Shown: positions 61,286 to 64,000 of the stretch, one piece after another
Layout: every line of letters starts with the position of its first letter
Position numbering within the stretch: position 1 is the first letter of the stretch
Assembly: GCA_030248195.1 (NCBI GenBank)
Contig: JASAND010012982.1
Coordinates: 1 to 64,000, forward strand
DNA: 64,000 bases
Source: Trissonchulus latispiculum
Lineage: Eukaryota > Nematoda > Enoplea > Enoplida > Ironidae
Direction: 5' to 3'
Notes under the pieces: generated by a model
Databases searched by the model: none
What the model saw: the letters and a program-made list of their open reading frames with translations, nothing else
Told to the model about the DNA's origin: nothing
Program-made: the position numbers and the translations under genes

Positions 61286-64000
61286 GGGGGTCCTCCAGCG
61301 GGACGGTCTCCTAATTTCAGTGGTCCGACTCGAAATTATAGTCAAGCTGGACCTAGTCGTACCCCAGCTGCTCCCATAAATCGGCGAACAGGATATTTAC
61401 AAGAGAGTCCGGTTACAGGGTCGCATTTACAAACAGAGTTAACAGATATAACTATGACATTAAAAGCTCTACAAGACGGTCAGCAAATTATAGCTAAAAA
61501 CCAACAAAATTTACAGTCTGCCTATGTGCAAGTCAGGCAGGAAAATGAAGCATTATTCGAGCAAAATCGTCGCCTGGCTCAGAGAGTTTATGATGAAAAT
61601 GAAACTACTCCTAAGATGATAGGATCTATAAAAATTGACTCCTCTAGTACTCAAATTGCACAATCAAAAATTCAGACTATTACAACGCCCAGAGTTAAGG
61701 CCAAAAATAAGAAAGTACTGGGCAAGCCAAAAGATAGTGTTAGTGCTCCTAACCGTGCAAAATGTCCATTTATTCAAGGAAACAGTTATTTTTCATTACT
61801 TCTTTTTAGTGTCAGTATTCTGAGCATAATACTGGCAGGAAGCAATTTTGCATCTGCTGTACCGGTCCCGGAGCGACCTTTACTCTGTCAGACTAAAGAT
61901 GGCAAAGCGCTCTGGCAATTACCTGAATCTGTGCAATGTGCGGTTCAAAAACATGTTGATGAAGGTGTCCCCTTGGACACAGAGTTAGCTCTTTACAAAC
62001 ATAATCTGATACAGTATCGGACAAAAGCTTGGCGATGCAAAATTGTGTACCAAAAAGTCGAAACTTTTACTTATTTCTTCGCAGATGAAAATTTAAAGAA
62101 GGAGGAGAAACAGGATATACCGGTTCATGAGCAAGAATGCGAAAATATGCATCGCTGGCATACTTGTCGTTATGGCAGTCTAGAGAAAAAGGGTGGACTT
62201 TGGCAAACTACCAACAAACTTGACTGGTATTACCCGGGAGGTGGTATAAATTGTTGTAAATGGAGGGTTTTTGAAGTTTACAATTGTTTTGTGACAGAAG
62301 GAGTGGTATATAAAAGGCATCATAATGATTTTATGGAAAGTTCGTTGGGAGTTACCACTCATTGTGATTATGCTCGTGGGGGATGTGCCCTATCGGATCG
62401 AAGCTTTTTAACGTGGCAAATTGACCAGAGTGAAAAGTGTGAATTTGTTCCTTGGAAAAATGTTAAGGGGCAAATGTGGGGAGCAAATTGGCTTTCCGAT
62501 GATGGGACTTTAGCTCTAACTTATCGAAATGCCTATACTGCTCATGACTGCCGTAACAAACAAGTATTCATATCTGAGCAAGGGGTGCCATTTCGCATTC
62601 TGTCTCAAAGGCAGGCTCCGAAATTAAGGCGCCCGCGCCAAGTTAGTGAGAATCGTATAGGTAGAAAGGAAAAAGTAGTCAAAATACTTGACGGATGGGT
62701 CAAAGAACATGGTATCGTTACTACAGATTTACTAGCTACAATGCTACAAGCTATAGAGTTCCGGTTGCATAAAAATATAAGATTCGCATTCGACCAAACC
62801 ATGCATTCTATTTGTTCATCCATGCAAAATGTAATCGAAATTTTAAAAGCAGACATACTAGCTAATCCCACTCTAGCTATGAGAGCCTTACTACAGAGAG
62901 CTGAAATTTTTGCCAGAGCTGGCGGGCCAGTAATCGAAGTATGGCCTTGCCAAGAAGTCGATAGTACGTATAAATTTTTACCTATGAATGATTCAACCTG
63001 CACACGTGAAATTCCAGTAGAATTTACTGTTCTTAATCGTTCGCACATGGCATATCTTGACCCAGTCACAAACATACTACATCATTCAGGGCGTCCAATT
63101 GAATGCGAATTTGCTAATCAAGTTCCACTAAAACTAAGTAATCAAACTTATCTGTACCATGCCTTTGATGGTTCAGTCTTACCCATAAACGGTATCCCTG
63201 ACTTAAAAGCTTTTGATTGGAACTTATCGTCTCCTTGGAATTTTGAAGCTACTATTTTTCATGAGATAGTTATGTATAATTTCAGCGATCTAGAAACTTC
63301 AGTTTCTCTTAATGACTTGTTAGGAGGGGTTCAATTTCAACAGCAAATTTTGGCTGAATTAGGAGTAATAGGTCAAATAGCTAGTAATCCTAAGGATGCG
63401 GCTAAAGGTATGGTTTCTTCCATTATGAACAAAGGATTTTTCGGATTTTTGACGGGATATGGAATAAGTCCTTTTCAAATTTGGGTCTTTCTAGTTTGTC
63501 TATACGTAACCTCTTGTTTTCTCATAATTCACTGTTGCCCATTACCTACTAGCCCGATGGCCTCGTTTAACTTGCCTGAGCTATTGCCACGGTTGTGGAC
63601 GTGGATTCGGGGTAGATCGAAAAGGTCTACAGAAAGTGAGGCCAACCCAATCTTTGAAGCATTAGACTTGACACCCCCGGCAAGAAGTGTACCTACTCCA
63701 ACTATGCCTAGGCCACCTACAATAATAGTTACTGCCGATTCACCTAGACTGTACCCTAGGTTAAGTCAAGCTTATGAAAACCAATACTTGTTACCTAGAA
63801 CAGCACACACAAACGAGGCTAATAGCTACGTATCTAGCGCAACTTTTCTCCGACTACCCCCACCCGTCCCTCCTGAATTAGATCTGGCAGAATACCTACC
63901 TCGGCAAGCATTAGCTCTGCCAGCATTACCTAGGTCGACCAGTGTTATTAATTTAACAAATGGGGCTGGAACGGTTAAAATAGTAATTGAAATTGGTGGG
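60044..64000 (+). CDS. Gag-Env-like polyprotein of an LTR retrotransposon, open at window edge
   Basis: The frame runs 1319 codons without a stop and continues past the window. In order: a short N-terminal part; a Gypsy-like capsid region (about residues 105-270) starting at RPFSGKSDE; a zinc knuckle CNFCSKPGHYAMSC (396-409, C-x2-C-x4-H-x4-C); a coiled coil (about 460-520); a hydrophobic segment (582-605); a cysteine-rich ectodomain; an RRPR site (862-865); five N-glycosylation sequons (982-1081); a transmembrane segment (about 1146-1165); a proline-rich linker; and a terminal VKIVIEIGG that looks like the first strand of a retropepsin. Usual Gypsy order is Gag-Pol-Env, so Env between Gag and protease is exceptional. 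The lack of any stop over nearly 4 kb suggests a recent or selected copy. Other readings: a Gag-Env element without pol, or a chance fusion. Confidence 0.93.
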   Translation, partial: MADGKGGFDDTNNSQPFPQNPDYDRLERHSKAIKTQAKMLEDMKDELATCTQRISELPDVTEFQDFSNLKDDFLAFKQSFFNTFNAATPSQKPVLVGPTETVSLPKDTLRPFSGKSDEQSIDDWFVVFKLVAIAQNWDDAKQLQVLPAYLRDFALDVYRNLDPSQKDTVEHLEAALTEQLKPAEYERLASMQLHSRTQKPRESVQDFAYAIQRLVQKAYPEMDSDAAMNLSFNSFINGLNPMYKTQLILQNPIDFRDAIKKARQIEALEGLTRPASKPVAAYSFPQTEKQQTNSEVEPLLTEMGKVVEAMKLQHSQAITQAKKFEQFQQYVNENLSELRNKMDQSFSSARNSGPIPAQNMMNSNSRNIDRRPQSQNRSNQPQLNRGRWTADGRPVCNFCSKPGHYAMSCPQKRQGGPPAGRSPNFSGPTRNYSQAGPSRTPAAPINRRTGYLQESPVTGSHLQTELTDITMTLKALQDGQQIIAKNQQNLQSAYVQVRQENEALFEQNRRLAQRVYDENETTPKMIGSIKIDSSSTQIAQSKIQTITTPRVKAKNKKVLGKPKDSVSAPNRAKCPFIQGNSYFSLLLFSVSILSIILAGSNFASAVPVPERPLLCQTKDGKALWQLPESVQCAVQKHVDEGVPLDTELALYKHNLIQYRTKAWRCKIVYQKVETFTYFFADENLKKEEKQDIPVHEQECENMHRWHTCRYGSLEKKGGLWQTTNKLDWYYPGGGINCCKWRVFEVYNCFVTEGVVYKRHHNDFMESSLGVTTHCDYARGGCALSDRSFLTWQIDQSEKCEFVPWKNVKGQMWGANWLSDDGTLALTYRNAYTAHDCRNKQVFISEQGVPFRILSQRQAPKLRRPRQVSENRIGRKEKVVKILDGWVKEHGIVTTDLLATMLQAIEFRLHKNIRFAFDQTMHSICSSMQNVIEILKADILANPTLAMRALLQRAEIFARAGGPVIEVWPCQEVDSTYKFLPMNDSTCTREIPVEFTVLNRSHMAYLDPVTNILHHSGRPIECEFANQVPLKLSNQTYLYHAFDGSVLPINGIPDLKAFDWNLSSPWNFEATIFHEIVMYNFSDLETSVSLNDLLGGVQFQQQILAELGVIGQIASNPKDAAKGMVSSIMNKGFFGFLTGYGISPFQIWVFLVCLYVTSCFLIIHCCPLPTSPMASFNLPELLPRLWTWIRGRSKRSTESEANPIFEALDLTPPARSVPTPTMPRPPTIIVTADSPRLYPRLSQAYENQYLLPRTAHTNEANSYVSSATFLRLPPPVPPELDLAEYLPRQALALPALPRSTSVINLTNGAGTVKIVIEIGG
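61787..63560 (+). other. Envelope-glycoprotein-like portion
   Basis: It begins with a 24-residue hydrophobic stretch (YFSLLLFSVSILSIILAGSN...) ending in ASA, a good signal-peptidase context. The first ectodomain part (606-861) is cysteine-rich with no sequons; RRPR at 862-865 fits a furin-type site; the second part (866-1130) has helices, a C-TREIPVEF segment, all five sequons, and an amphipathic region before the membrane segment at 1146-1165 with a CC pair at its end. The order resembles glycoproteins of negative-strand RNA viruses (Chuviridae and relatives), which LTR elements are known to have captured; this resemblance is an impression from motif order only. The frame is unbroken. Confidence 0.72.

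Noticed and set aside
61635..61823. 62-codon plus-strand frame
   Set aside because: Other-frame shadow within the Gag-Env frame.
62605..63075. 156-codon minus-strand frame
   Set aside because: Antisense shadow of the long Gag-Env frame.

Overview
This window is nuclear DNA from an animal, most likely an invertebrate; the species cannot be named from the sequence. The reasons are spliced KRAB exons of PRDM9 type, LINE and LTR retrotransposons, tRNA-derived elements, hAT-like and TTAA-targeting transposons, and long stretches with no open frame. There is no sign of bacterial gene organisation. Apart from one probable host gene, almost everything recognisable is a mobile element or a tandem repeat, often nested two or three deep.

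Layout. 0-10 kb: copies of a TTAA-flanked family whose ends begin TTAAGGTG, a 67-bp minisatellite (5.26-6.40 kb) and a G-run inverted-repeat element. 10-20 kb: a 1.5-kb hAT-like element with perfect 8-bp target duplications; a decayed plus-strand LINE (12.3-14.9 kb) interrupted by a tRNA-derived insertion and a word-repeat MITE; a 1.56-kb TTAA element; a fold-back pair with outward tRNA-like ends. 21.5-28.0 kb: four TTAA elements abutting end to end, one of them carrying a 3-kb minus-strand LINE. 29-34.5 kb: remains of Gypsy-type LTR elements. 35-53 kb: a mosaic of non-autonomous elements rich in G/C homopolymers, plus hairpin-headed repeats and several tandem arrays. 53-57.4 kb: a LINE fragment, then a host gene with a KRAB domain followed by PRDM9-like sequence. 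58.19 kb to the edge: an LTR retrotransposon.

The most striking item is that last element. One frame stays open from 60044 to the window edge (1319 codons). It encodes a Gypsy-like Gag with a CCHC zinc knuckle, then a coiled coil, an internal signal/anchor segment, a cysteine-rich glycoprotein-like ectodomain with an RRPR site and five clustered N-glycosylation sequons, a second membrane segment, and a proline-rich linker. It ends in what may be the start of a retropepsin. The inferred order is Gag-Env-(Pol) rather than the usual Gag-Pol-Env.

A second theme is a set of small inverted-repeat elements whose subterminal regions are built from one short word repeated in opposite orientation at the two ends. 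The word differs by family (TTTTAAG, GTGCTTT, ATGTCTTA, CAAATAGT, TTGTAAA, and possibly GGATTAAA and TTCGCGAA). A third is a group of four long-stem hairpins of similar geometry but different stem sequence. Exon joins, target duplications and reading frames were read by eye; no database search was possible.
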